Counted from the first letter of the stretch, positions 24,270 to 31,834 are shown. The stretch: 38,737 bases of DNA from an uncultured Bacteroidia bacterium (GCA_903927965.1 CAIYPA010000453.1:1-38737); one strand, 5' to 3'. Numbers and translations: made by a program. The notes: generated from the sequence alone by a model not told the origin.

Positions 24270-24860
24270 CTAATTTGAGATCCTTTTTAAAGGCAAGAAA
24301 TATCCTTTAATACAATTGATGTTGCGAATACAAATTTGAATATGATCTTTTTCTTTAAAGCCGGCATTGGGATATAGATATTCACCTTCCCAAAATACTC
24401 CACGGACAGAATCAAATTCCAGCTCATTTTCTTTCACCAAGGAAGTATGTAAAGTTTCGATAACAGCACAATCGAGTTCTCGTTGAAGTAGGTCTTGTGT
24501 TATCCCAACATTATTAGGCATTAACGTTTGGGATGACTCAAGTAAAGTCCTTAACATCTCATAGCCTTGTTTAACCAAGGCAAGGTTTTTATAATCAAGA
24601 AGGTCAAGACAATATCCCAAATCTATAATTGCCCCAATTACTGAAGGTTTTTTGATTACGCTTCCCGGCCTTTTAGACAATTCAATAGCCCATTCTAATG
24701 CCCTACTTGGACTATTATCCCAAAAATAGACCCCATGGCCTAACCAATCATAAGAATTTTTGCTTTGTTCTAGTTCTGTTTTACCCTTAATGACTGATTT
24801 TACGATACTTTCATCGGTTCCATGAAAACCAAGGACTAAACCTGTTCGAGAGGTATACAT
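24270..24860 (-). CDS. ADP-ribosyltransferase (PARP-fold)-like protein
   Basis: Not a family I can name with certainty. The 196-residue protein has features of the ART/PARP fold: LVLGFHGTDESIV (His13, as in the NAD-binding H-G-T of PARPs) and, after a spacer, WLGHGVYFWDNSPSRALEWA (Tyr45, as in G-x-G-I-Y-F). The third catalytic position (usually Glu or Gln) could not be fixed; candidates lie in VRGVFWEGEYLYP. The C-terminal ICIRNINCIKGYF looks like a closing strand. Its start lies inside the preceding 57-aa gene (25-nt overlap), so the two are translationally linked. A toxin or modifying enzyme acting with that partner is inferred from this arrangement. It neighbours nudC and MntA-HepT. Confidence 0.6.
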   Translation of the reverse strand: MYTSRTGLVLGFHGTDESIVKSVIKGKTELEQSKNSYDWLGHGVYFWDNSPSRALEWAIELSKRPGSVIKKPSVIGAIIDLGYCLDLLDYKNLALVKQGYEMLRTLLESSQTLMPNNVGITQDLLQRELDCAVIETLHTSLVKENELEFDSVRGVFWEGEYLYPNAGFKEKDHIQICIRNINCIKGYFLPLKRISN

Positions 24861-25009
24861 AAATGTTTGTAATTTGCCCGTAGATCACCTTTTTTTGTAA
24901 CAACACCAACCTTTATCAAAAACTCTTTCGATGCTTTTTGATTTGTTTCCATTGTCTTCCTGTATTTCTCAAGCTTTTCTATTAAAGCTGAGATTTTATT
25001 GTCATCCAT
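24836..25009 (-). CDS. 57-aa partner of the ART-like protein, unknown function
   Basis: The ATG at 25009 gives MDDNKISALIEKLEKYRKTM, then ETNQKASKEFLIKVGVVTKK, then GDLRANYKHLCIPLEQV. The N-terminal half is a predicted charged helix. The second half has the pattern SKEFLxKxGxxTKKGxLxxxYKxL, which looks like a compact winged or helical element seen in many short bacterial proteins. A longer in-frame start is rejected because an exact -7 box at 25027-25034 lies just 17 nt upstream of this ATG. Its 3' end overlaps the ART-like gene by 25 nt. By size, order and overlap it could be an antitoxin or specificity partner, but there is no direct evidence. Confidence 0.65.
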   Translation of the reverse strand: MDDNKISALIEKLEKYRKTMETNQKASKEFLIKVGVVTKKGDLRANYKHLCIPLEQV

Positions 25010-25026
25010 AATCCAAACATTTTGCA

Positions 25027-25034
25027 CAAAGATA
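25027..25034 (-). promoter_or_regulatory. -7 promoter box of the 57-aa/ART-like pair
   Basis: On the reverse strand the sequence is TATCTTTG, an exact match to TAnnTTTG. It lies in the 37-bp gap after nudC, so the two-gene module can be transcribed on its own. Confidence 0.55.
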
Positions 25035-25046
25035 TTGATTTTTTGA

Positions 25047-25871
25047 TTAAAAAATCTCCTTTTCAAAAGCAGCAATTAAGTTTCCTGATATACTTACTTC
25101 GGAGGCATGAGCAGGTAAATTTCCTCTCTCAAACCAGCCAGCTTCCCGAATTTCCTTTTCATCGATAACGATTTTCTGGGTATCGTCGGCTTCAGCTGTA
25201 AAACCCAGCATTAGCGAACCGGAGAATGGCCAGGGCTGGCTTTTATAATATTTCAGGTTCCAAATATCCAATCCAACTTCCTCTTTTACTTCCCTTACTA
25301 CAGTTTCTTCGATTGATTCCCCGACATCGACATAACCGGCAATGAGTGCATAGAAATCACCCTTATAGTTTTTGCCTTTTGCCAGCAATATTCTGTTATT
25401 ACATGTAATGGCGACAATAACGGCAGGTGATATTTTGGGAAAGATCATCAGGTTACAATTGGGACATATTGCCGCCCTTTCATCTTTTTTCAATTCCGTT
25501 TTGGAACCACATCTTCCACAATACCGATTGCAATTGTGCCAGGTCATCAGTTGATGGCCCACTGATCCAATCCATGCCAACTCCTTGTTTTTCAGGTTCC
25601 GCAAAATAAAGATATCGTGGAATTCAAATGAACCCTGATTAAAAGGTAATTCAACCAGTCCAAAACAACGAATTGAATTGATCGAAAACAAATAAACCGG
25701 CTTTTCGATGTTTTCATTAAAATCCCTTTTCCTCGGAATTTCAAAATCATCACCCGATTGTTTTAACAACACCTGATTTTCGCTGTAACACAACAAAAAA
25801 TCTTCATCACCCATTTCATGGCCATGATAATAGGTGCTGTCGAAAATGTGTGGACTTATCTCATTTAACAT
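25047..25871 (-). CDS. nudC: NADH pyrophosphatase (NudC-type Nudix hydrolase)
   Basis: Cleaves NAD(H) to NMN(H) and AMP; in other bacteria NudC also removes NAD caps from RNA. The 274 residues show an N-terminal beta domain, a zinc ribbon (CGRCG at 118-122 and CPNC at 136-139), an intact Nudix box (Gly179, Glu185, then REVKEEVGL at 193-201), and the NADH-specificity motif SQPWPFSGS at 211-219. The usual motif is SQPWPFPxS, so the final proline is replaced by serine. It lies 18 nt after hepT and 37 nt before the 57-aa gene, all in the same direction. The grouping of an NAD-consuming hydrolase with an ART-like protein is notable but may be coincidental. Confidence 0.95.
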   Translation of the reverse strand: MLNEISPHIFDSTYYHGHEMGDEDFLLCYSENQVLLKQSGDDFEIPRKRDFNENIEKPVYLFSINSIRCFGLVELPFNQGSFEFHDIFILRNLKNKELAWIGSVGHQLMTWHNCNRYCGRCGSKTELKKDERAAICPNCNLMIFPKISPAVIVAITCNNRILLAKGKNYKGDFYALIAGYVDVGESIEETVVREVKEEVGLDIWNLKYYKSQPWPFSGSLMLGFTAEADDTQKIVIDEKEIREAGWFERGNLPAHASEVSISGNLIAAFEKEIF

Positions 25872-25889
25872 GGATATACTTTCATGGCC

Positions 25890-26255
25890 CTATAACAAAA
25901 GGTCTTTATTGAAGGGTTTATCATTCAACAATCCGGTTACTTCATCTTTAAGCTTTGGTAAATTATTGATCACAATACTCCAAATCAAATCGTCGGAAAT
26001 ATTATCGTAACCATGAATTATCCTATTGCGGGTACCAATAATCTTTTCAGCATTGTTGAGCTTGAAATTTTTATCCTTTCTAAGAATTCGATTAACAGCC
26101 TCTCCGATTATCTCCAGATCACGCTCTATCGCCCTTTTGGTTTTTATATCAGTTAAGTATTCCCCAAAAATCCTTGGTTTATTGTCAAAGTAACTGTCAA
26201 TCTCATTGATCGATTGCAAAATATCGTAAAGCCAGGTTTTAATTTCATTGTCCAT
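25890..26255 (-). CDS. hepT: HepT-like toxin (HEPN ribonuclease, DUF86)
   Basis: Toxin of the MntA-HepT system, predicted to cleave RNA as a HEPN dimer. At 121 residues it is of normal length. The HEPN active-site motif is GTRNRIIHGY (Arg76-x4-His81-x-Tyr83, RX4HXY), where the tyrosine is the site modified by the antitoxin in studied systems. Helical throughout. Its ATG (26255) lies upstream of the mntA stop (26245), an 11-nt overlap typical of the pair. Located within a cluster of other possible accessory genes. Confidence 0.9.
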   Translation of the reverse strand: MDNEIKTWLYDILQSINEIDSYFDNKPRIFGEYLTDIKTKRAIERDLEIIGEAVNRILRKDKNFKLNNAEKIIGTRNRIIHGYDNISDDLIWSIVINNLPKLKDEVTGLLNDKPFNKDLLL

Positions 26256-26547
26256 AAATCAGTTGTTTTGATGAGTCAATATTTTGCCTCAGATATGGAT
26301 TTCTTACAGCTTTATCTTCAATTAAATCAACTTCTCTTTCGAGCAAAGTCTCCAGTGATTTTTTTAGATCAAAGTAATTGTCTGCATAATCATATAAATC
26401 TACCCCTTCAAAGTCCACCAAAAAATCAATGTCACTTGTTTTTTTAAATTTTCCAGTCAGAACTGAACCAAATACAAATAATCTTGTCACCTTATGTTCG
26501 TTACATAAAGCTCTGATCCCATCAATATTTTTGTCAATCATCTTCAT
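26245..26547 (-). CDS. mntA: MntA-like nucleotidyltransferase antitoxin
   Basis: Minimal nucleotidyltransferase that inactivates HepT by transferring AMP units to its active-site tyrosine. About 100 residues with VFGSVLTGKFKKTSDIDFLVDF, an intact GSX10DXD motif. The first ATG is at 26547 and a second in-frame ATG is at 26541. A perfect -7 box (26552-26559) sits so close that the transcript would be leaderless or start at the second ATG. A still longer TTG start is rejected. It is the first gene of a possible unit mntA-hepT-nudC. Confidence 0.9.
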   Translation of the reverse strand: MKMIDKNIDGIRALCNEHKVTRLFVFGSVLTGKFKKTSDIDFLVDFEGVDLYDYADNYFDLKKSLETLLEREVDLIEDKAVRNPYLRQNIDSSKQLIYGQ

Positions 26548-26551
26548 TTCC

Positions 26552-26559
26552 CAAAAATA
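26552..26559 (-). promoter_or_regulatory. -7 promoter box of mntA-hepT
   Basis: The reverse strand reads TATTTTTG, an exact TAnnTTTG match, only 4 nt before the first mntA ATG. This predicts a leaderless or near-leaderless transcript. Confidence 0.5.
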
Positions 26560-26721
26560 CAAACTTTTTTTATCATGCTGATAAGATGTCGGATGTCAAT
26601 TGTTGACTTGAATTATGCACAACGTCTTCAGAAGGTTGATGGGCGTTTCCCTGCACTGGAAAAGGACGTAATGTTAATGTCCGCTACGTTCTATCTTATT
26701 TTTACAATTCCTTATCGAGTG

Positions 26722-26916
26722 TTATTTTGCTTTCCCCAAAAGTCTTTGATACCTAATCCATTGTATTCCTAAAATAATAGTCAAGAATACCAAAATAATT
26801 CCAACTGGTTTCCTGTCAGACCAAAGCCATGTAATTTGATCAATTTTGAACGTAAAAGCCAATGAGAAGAGTCCGCACATTATTGTTGTGGACATAAACA
26901 GATTTCTTTTTTTCAT
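26722..26916 (-). CDS. 64-aa two-helix membrane protein, paralogue of the LuxR protein's sensor part
   Basis: The sequence from the ATG at 26916 begins MKKRNLFMSTTIMCGLFSLA. It then reads FTFKIDQITWLWSDRKPVGI and continues with a second hydrophobic helix and a basic tail (YQRLLGKAK). It aligns with the N-terminal part of the neighbouring LuxR protein: F-T-F/R-F-T, then ITWLWSDRK against TVWLWSNYT, then LVFLTIILGIQWI against VVMLILIALTWI. It has no DNA-binding domain. A TTG start nine codons upstream is rejected. A four-copy TCAAC array lies directly upstream. A role as sensor partner or dominant-negative subunit is inferred. Confidence 0.6.
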   Translation of the reverse strand: MKKRNLFMSTTIMCGLFSLAFTFKIDQITWLWSDRKPVGIILVFLTIILGIQWIRYQRLLGKAK

Positions 26917-26940
26917 TTTTTTTTGTTTTAAAGTGAAATG

Positions 26941-27008
26941 CAAAGATCGGCTGTTTAATTAATCTAGCAAGGTTGAAAGAGGTTGAGAAAGGGTTGAAAA
27001 AGAGTTGA
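26941..27008 (-). promoter_or_regulatory. Phased TCAAC array and -7-like box upstream of the 64-aa gene
   Basis: GTTGA occurs at 26972-26976, 26982-26986, 26993-26997 and 27004-27008; on the reverse strand these are four TCAAC sites with periods of 10, 11 and 11 bp. GATCTTTG (reverse of 26941-26948) is a one-mismatch -7 box 25 nt before the ATG. The array covers the region from about -33 upward, on one face of the helix. Confidence 0.55.
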
Positions 27009-27035
27009 TTTTATTAGATAAAACTTGTTCTACAG

Positions 27036-27503
27036 CTAATTTATCTGGTTTTTATACTTTCTCAATTGCTTACGGGTGTCTATCCCGAGTGTTTTATAAA
27101 TTTTGTTTATATGTGTTTTCAGCGTACTTAATTCAATTGACAATTCATTCATAATTTCTTTATTCGATTTACCATTTACGATTAAATCAAATACCTGTTT
27201 TTGTCTTACCGACAATTCTTCCAAATGATTGTCAGTATTAGGCTTGTCCGTTTCTATTTCATTTTTAATACCTTCTATTAAACTCCTGGTCTTATTTTTT
27301 TCAATTTGTATCCAAGTTAATGCTATTAAAATTAACATAACAACCAAAACTACAGCAATATAAGTGTAGTTGCTCCAAAGCCATACTGTTTGAAAATTTG
27401 TAAAACGAAAACTAATTGTTAAACAGAGAAGAAATATTGCAATAATTTCCAATATCTTCTGATATCGGAACAGTAAGTCAGCAAAATAGTTAATAATTTT
27501 CAT
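27036..27503 (-). CDS. Membrane-anchored LuxR-type transcriptional regulator
   Basis: A 155-residue protein with two N-terminal membrane helices (KILEIIAIFLLCLTISFRF and YIAVVLVVMLILIALTWIQ), a short polar linker, and a C-terminal LuxR/GerE helix-turn-helix (LSVRQKQVFDLIVNGKSNKEIMNELSIELSTLKTHINKIYKTLGI). There is no receiver domain, so the membrane part or a partner must provide the input. It begins 18 nt after the LytTR regulator stop and may share that operon. The neighbouring 64-aa gene encodes a paralogue of its membrane part. It may bind the TCAAC array between the two genes. Confidence 0.82.
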   Translation of the reverse strand: MKIINYFADLLFRYQKILEIIAIFLLCLTISFRFTNFQTVWLWSNYTYIAVVLVVMLILIALTWIQIEKNKTRSLIEGIKNEIETDKPNTDNHLEELSVRQKQVFDLIVNGKSNKEIMNELSIELSTLKTHINKIYKTLGIDTRKQLRKYKNQIN

Positions 27504-27520
27504 ACCAAAATACGTCTCCC

Positions 27521-28237
27521 TTACAAAAAATTCTTATCTAAATATTCCTGAAATTTATCTTTATATTGTTCACTGACAGGTATATACACTTTGCCAAAAA
27601 TAATGCGGCTCCGCTCAATCGTATCGATCTTGTCGAGGTTGATAATAAACGAACGGTGGACCCGCATAAACTTATCCTCGGGGAGCTTCAGTTCAAGCGA
27701 TTTTACCGAGTTCAACGACATTACCGGTTTGTCGTCGGTGGTCGTAAAGACCTTGATGTAATCTTTTAAACCTTCGATATAAAGGATATCGTTGAAATTG
27801 ATCCGCCTGATTTTGTATTCCGATTTCAGGAACAGGAACTGGTTATTTGCCTCAACTGTTGGCAATGAATTGATTTCCAATTCAACCTGCTTCCTGGCCT
27901 TCCCGGCAGCTTTTAAAAACTCTTCGTAGCTGAACGGTTTTAACAAATAGTCGATGGCATTCAGTTTATAGCCTTCCAGGGCATACTTCTCGTAAGCAGT
28001 CGTAAAAACAATTTTAGGTGCATCCTCCAAACTTCTGGTAAACTCGATTCCCGTAAGGTCGGGCATCTGAATGTCCACAAAAATCAGGTCAACCACATGG
28101 TCCGAAAGAAAATCGATGGCATCCAGTGGATTGTCGAACGCACCTTCCATTTCAAGAAAAGGGGTTTTGATTATATAATCTGATACAAGTTTTAGCGCAA
28201 GTGGCTCATCATCAATAGCTATTGTTTTCAGTTTCAT
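27521..28237 (-). CDS. LytTR-family response regulator
   Basis: A 238-residue regulator: receiver domain with acidic pair Asp9-Asp10, phosphoacceptor Asp55 (DLIFVDIQMPD), TTAYEKYALEGY and LLKPF. The C-terminal LytTR DNA-binding domain has FLFLKSEYKIRRINFNDILYIEGLKDYIKVFT and FMRVHRSFIINLDKIDTIE. It is the partner of the LytS-type kinase encoded 34 nt upstream. LytTR proteins usually bind two direct repeats spaced about two helical turns; such a repeat (ATAGACG, period 21 bp) lies upstream of the efflux operon 8 kb away. Confidence 0.93.
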   Translation of the reverse strand: MKLKTIAIDDEPLALKLVSDYIIKTPFLEMEGAFDNPLDAIDFLSDHVVDLIFVDIQMPDLTGIEFTRSLEDAPKIVFTTAYEKYALEGYKLNAIDYLLKPFSYEEFLKAAGKARKQVELEINSLPTVEANNQFLFLKSEYKIRRINFNDILYIEGLKDYIKVFTTTDDKPVMSLNSVKSLELKLPEDKFMRVHRSFIINLDKIDTIERSRIIFGKVYIPVSEQYKDKFQEYLDKNFL

Positions 28238-28271
28238 TTGCGGTTTATTAGCTTTTACAAGTCTGAAATAT

Positions 28272-29366
28272 TCACACCTGTTGTTTCATTTTTTGGATCT
28301 GTAATTCCACCTTAAAAACGGTTTCGGTGCGGTCAATCGTCAAGTGGTGCTTGCCGGGAAACAACAATCCGAGCCGTTTTTTCACATTTTCGAGTCCAAT
28401 GCCACTGTGCTGTAAATCGCCGGTCTGACTGCTTTTCCCGATACTGTTTTCGGTGACAAAACGGATTTCTTCGTTCACGAGCTCCATCCCTATTCTGATG
28501 AAAGACTTTTCGCGCGAATTGATCCCATGTTTAAAAGCATTTTCGATAAAAGGGATAAAAAGAAGTGGAGGAACCGAAAAGTCGGAAAATTTTTCAGGGA
28601 AACTAATCTCAAGGCCTACACGTGGACTTAGCCGTAACTTCATCAAATCGATGTAGTTGTGCATAAAACTGATTTCGTTGCTCATCAATGTCTCGCCTTG
28701 TTCCGATTCGTAAAGCAGGTAGCGCATCAGCTTCGACAATTTCAGGACCGATTCCTGGGCAGTTGCCCCATCAATTCCAATCAGCGAATAAATGTTGTTC
28801 AGCGTATTAAAAAAGAAATGTGGCGAGACCTGATTTTTCAGGAATGCAAGCTCGGAATGAAGCTTCTCTTTCTCCAATTCCTTTCGTTTTTTTTCATTTT
28901 GCGCAAGCTTATTGGTTACGCTGAGGCCTAATGCAAAGCCAGTCAGCAAGATAGATGATGAAAAGAACCCAATGACCTGAAATTGTTTAATTGGAGGTTT
29001 TGGAGCATTTTGGTTGGGTGACATCTTTTTCATGATCTCCTCGATCTGCCGGTCATGTTCCTTATCCTCAAAATACTGATTGTTAACGATATCGAAAGTA
29101 AAATACAGAATGAAGATTGTTGCCGCTGCGGCCAGAACATACCACCCTTTTTTTTCAAGAAGAAATAACCGCGGAACCAGGGCAAGGTAATTCAGGTAAA
29201 AAATCACACCATAAATCGCAATGTATAAATAGGACCTGTACAAGCCTTTTGTATTCCCATCACCATAGGTATGCGAGATATATTGAGGGATGATAATGAT
29301 GATGATCCATGCAACGACATGAAGCAAAATCTGGATCTCACGATTGGTTAATAATGGCTTTTTCAT
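28272..29366 (-). CDS. LytS/YehU-type sensor histidine kinase
   Basis: A 364-residue membrane kinase from the ATG at 29366; a TTG five codons upstream is less likely. Four hydrophobic helices lie in the first 150 residues and are followed by a coiled-coil segment (NEKKRKELEKEKLHSELAFLKNQ). The His_kinase core has NQVSPHFFFNTLNNIYSLI (phospho-His about residue 183), then PPLLFIPFIENAFKHGI (N box) and SGIGLENVKKRLGLLFP (G box). Signals through the adjacent LytTR regulator. It follows the GH3 gene by 23 nt, so sensing may be tied to a glycan response; this is inferred from position only. Confidence 0.93.
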   Translation of the reverse strand: MKKPLLTNREIQILLHVVAWIIIIIIPQYISHTYGDGNTKGLYRSYLYIAIYGVIFYLNYLALVPRLFLLEKKGWYVLAAAATIFILYFTFDIVNNQYFEDKEHDRQIEEIMKKMSPNQNAPKPPIKQFQVIGFFSSSILLTGFALGLSVTNKLAQNEKKRKELEKEKLHSELAFLKNQVSPHFFFNTLNNIYSLIGIDGATAQESVLKLSKLMRYLLYESEQGETLMSNEISFMHNYIDLMKLRLSPRVGLEISFPEKFSDFSVPPLLFIPFIENAFKHGINSREKSFIRIGMELVNEEIRFVTENSIGKSSQTGDLQHSGIGLENVKKRLGLLFPGKHHLTIDRTETVFKVELQIQKMKQQV

Positions 29367-29389
29367 GTATTTAATTTTCAAGAAGCTGA

Positions 29390-31714
29390 TTATTTTCTGT
29401 ATTTGGCAACCCTTTCATCTTTGATGGTCCCACCCCAATTCAAACCGAAAGCAAAATCATAGGCATTGCCTTCTGAGTCAACATAGCATTTCATATCACG
29501 TGGAACATCTTCAAATTGCTCCTCAACGGTTTTCATATCAGCCGGCATCTGGAATGGCAACAATGCCGATGGCTCAGTCGCTCCCGTTATTAGATCCATA
29601 ATTGCCTGGTCCTGAACACCCATATGGACAAGAATCGCATCAGCCTGTTTTTCGATTTCTGAAAAAACAAGGGGATTCGCAATTTTCACAACCACTATGA
29701 CCGGATTTTTGCCCATTTTGCTTTTGGTTTCAGTAACTGCCTTCATGTCGTTAAAATTCGAGGTCAAAACCGATTTTCCTTTGTAGGTCCTGTCGGTGAA
29801 ACGCTCGAACGGGCTTCCGCCTGCAAGACTTGTTTTCCTTGCAAAATCAGCTTTATAAGGTCCGTATTGCAAACTAATTGGCACATAACCATTTCCACTG
29901 TTCTTAACATCGTCTTGCGAATAGCCTACACCACTTTTGGGACTATCGATGCAAACCAATGCAAAATCAGCTTCTGAAGGATTTTCTACCAATTGGAAAT
30001 ATTTCTTCGCCACTTCAGGATTGACTGCGTCTTTCCAGCTTTCAGGTGTTTCTACCCCAAACCAATTTTTACCACCTGGCACAAATTTTTTGGGAATATA
30101 GACTTTAAGCTGTTTTTGAACCGGTAGCGTTTTGGCCTTGTTCTTTAACATGACGACTGAGCGCAACTGTGCCTGGTAACCCGCTTTCATAAATTCGGGA
30201 TTACCTACAGTTTTTTCTGTTTGCGCCACATCAAGGTAAGGGTTTTCAAACAATCCGACCCTGAAAACATTGCGCAGCAAACGTACTGCCGACAGTTCAA
30301 ACCTTTTGCGCATCGGTCCTTCACCATATTTTGCAACACCCATCTTGTAAGCCGCTATCACGGGTCCCATTTCGTTGTTGCCCCCAAACTGGTCAACTCC
30401 TGCTTCGATGGCTTTAAAATGGCGCTCGGCTTCGGTCATTTTTTCGACTCCCCAGCATTTTCCCTGGAACTGATAGACATTCTGAGCATCTTTTGTGATC
30501 ATCCAATCGGTGCAGACTACGCCATCGTATCCATATTTGCCGCGAAGAAGATCGGTAATCAAGTATTTATTGTAACTATTTCCCACGTTTTCGTGGTTCA
30601 CGGTATCTTGATTGTAAGATATAGTATAATAAGGCATTACAGCCGAAGCCATCGAAGTGCCACCTTCCAGTTTCATGGCCCCTTCGGTGAATGGTTTGAG
30701 ATGGTCGCTCAGATTTTTTCCGGGATAAACGGCATAAGCCCCATATCCAAAATGGCCATCGCGTCCACCCTCTTCAGGTCCACCGCCAGGCCAATGTTTG
30801 ATCATTGCGTTTACACTTTTATATCCCCATCCGCCTACAATCATTGCATCACCGGTAGAGGTCTGGAAACCATCGACATAAGCCCTCGCCATATCGGTGG
30901 TCAAGTTGGGGTCTTCGCCCATTGTACTGTCGAAACGGCTCCAACGTGGTTCGGTCCCCAAATCAATCTGAGGGGAAAGTGCAGTCGTGATCCCCAAAGC
31001 GCGGTATTCGGTTGCGGCGATTTCACCAAATTGTTTCATCAATTTAGGATCAAATGAAGCTGCAATACCCAAAGTCCCAGGCCACATCGAAATTTTGCCA
31101 CCGGCACCGGCATTGAATTCTGCATATGAATCACTGCCATGTCGTGGGTCGGAGCTGTTGTTCGCCGGAATACCAAAACCGATCCCTTCAACCAAAACCT
31201 GTGCATTGTTGTTCCATTGGGCTGCAATCGCCGGATTCTTGACCGAAGTGATCAGGACGTGCCGCAGGTTATCGTCGGTCAGGAATTTCTTTTGCTGATC
31301 GGAAAGATCGCTTGCATTTGCCCCACTTTCAGCATAAGGTTTTCCATTGTATGTCCCGCCGAATTGCCCCTGCGCTGCAGCAGGGATCGCCTGGTGCGCA
31401 CTGTAAAGCATCAATCCTGCAATTTGTTCGACCGATAATTTTGAAGCAAGGTCCTTTGCACGCTCTTCAACAGGCAAACGCCAATCTTCATAACGGTCCA
31501 GCTGGCCGTTCTTGTTCAAGTCCTTAAATGCCAATTGGTCAACAGTCAGTATTTTAATTCCTGATACAGGGGAATACCCAAGTTTCTGGCCTCCTTCATT
31601 ATGGATCAGCTTAAAGGTTCCTTTATCCTCTTCGGTCCATTTGGAAGAGCATCCGATATACAAAACTATGATTAAGCAATAGCCTAATAATCTGATATAT
31701 ACGTTAGTTTTCAT
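29390..31714 (-). CDS. GH3-family beta-glycosidase lipoprotein
   Basis: Retaining exo-glycosidase, probably a beta-glucosidase or related enzyme. The 774 residues start with a lipoprotein signal (GYCLIIVLYIGCSS, Cys22), so it is membrane-anchored. A DLNKNGQLDRYED segment at 65-77 looks like a calcium-binding loop. The GH3 barrel has KHWPGGGPEEGGRDG and the nucleophile motif GYDGVVCTDWMI with Asp403. The alpha/beta sandwich follows (SVVMLKNKAKTLPV). The start is the ATG at 31714. It heads a tight gene string with the histidine kinase and LytTR regulator. A one-mismatch -7 box (TATTTTTC on the reverse strand, 31720-31727) sits close to the start. Substrate not predicted. Confidence 0.92.
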   Translation of the reverse strand: MKTNVYIRLLGYCLIIVLYIGCSSKWTEEDKGTFKLIHNEGGQKLGYSPVSGIKILTVDQLAFKDLNKNGQLDRYEDWRLPVEERAKDLASKLSVEQIAGLMLYSAHQAIPAAAQGQFGGTYNGKPYAESGANASDLSDQQKKFLTDDNLRHVLITSVKNPAIAAQWNNNAQVLVEGIGFGIPANNSSDPRHGSDSYAEFNAGAGGKISMWPGTLGIAASFDPKLMKQFGEIAATEYRALGITTALSPQIDLGTEPRWSRFDSTMGEDPNLTTDMARAYVDGFQTSTGDAMIVGGWGYKSVNAMIKHWPGGGPEEGGRDGHFGYGAYAVYPGKNLSDHLKPFTEGAMKLEGGTSMASAVMPYYTISYNQDTVNHENVGNSYNKYLITDLLRGKYGYDGVVCTDWMITKDAQNVYQFQGKCWGVEKMTEAERHFKAIEAGVDQFGGNNEMGPVIAAYKMGVAKYGEGPMRKRFELSAVRLLRNVFRVGLFENPYLDVAQTEKTVGNPEFMKAGYQAQLRSVVMLKNKAKTLPVQKQLKVYIPKKFVPGGKNWFGVETPESWKDAVNPEVAKKYFQLVENPSEADFALVCIDSPKSGVGYSQDDVKNSGNGYVPISLQYGPYKADFARKTSLAGGSPFERFTDRTYKGKSVLTSNFNDMKAVTETKSKMGKNPVIVVVKIANPLVFSEIEKQADAILVHMGVQDQAIMDLITGATEPSALLPFQMPADMKTVEEQFEDVPRDMKCYVDSEGNAYDFAFGLNWGGTIKDERVAKYRK

Positions 31715-31756
31715 TATTTGAAAAATATTTAAGGATTGAGAATTTGAATTCGTAAG

Positions 31757-31800
31757 AAAAAGAAAAAGTCTGCCCCGGTAAACAAAAACAAAGCCGGGGC
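31757..31800 (-). terminator. Terminator of the efflux operon
   Basis: GCCCCGG (31772-31778) pairs with CCGGGGC (31794-31800). Read on the reverse strand, the hairpin is followed by a T-rich tail (CTTTTTCTTTTTC). It lies 35 bp after the permease stop and separates the efflux operon from the GH3 operon. Confidence 0.75.
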
Positions 31801-31834
31801 AAACATACTACAAAACTTACTAATTACTCACACA

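Noticed and set aside
26575-26772. A 65-codon plus-strand frame between mntA and the small membrane gene
   Set aside because: It has no promoter or ribosome site, runs into the oppositely oriented membrane gene, and its translation has no protein-like pattern.
30221-31057. A 278-codon open frame on the plus strand
   Set aside because: It lies entirely antisense to the GH3 gene, whose motifs are intact. The antisense translation has no recognisable domain, and the frame follows from GH3 codon usage.
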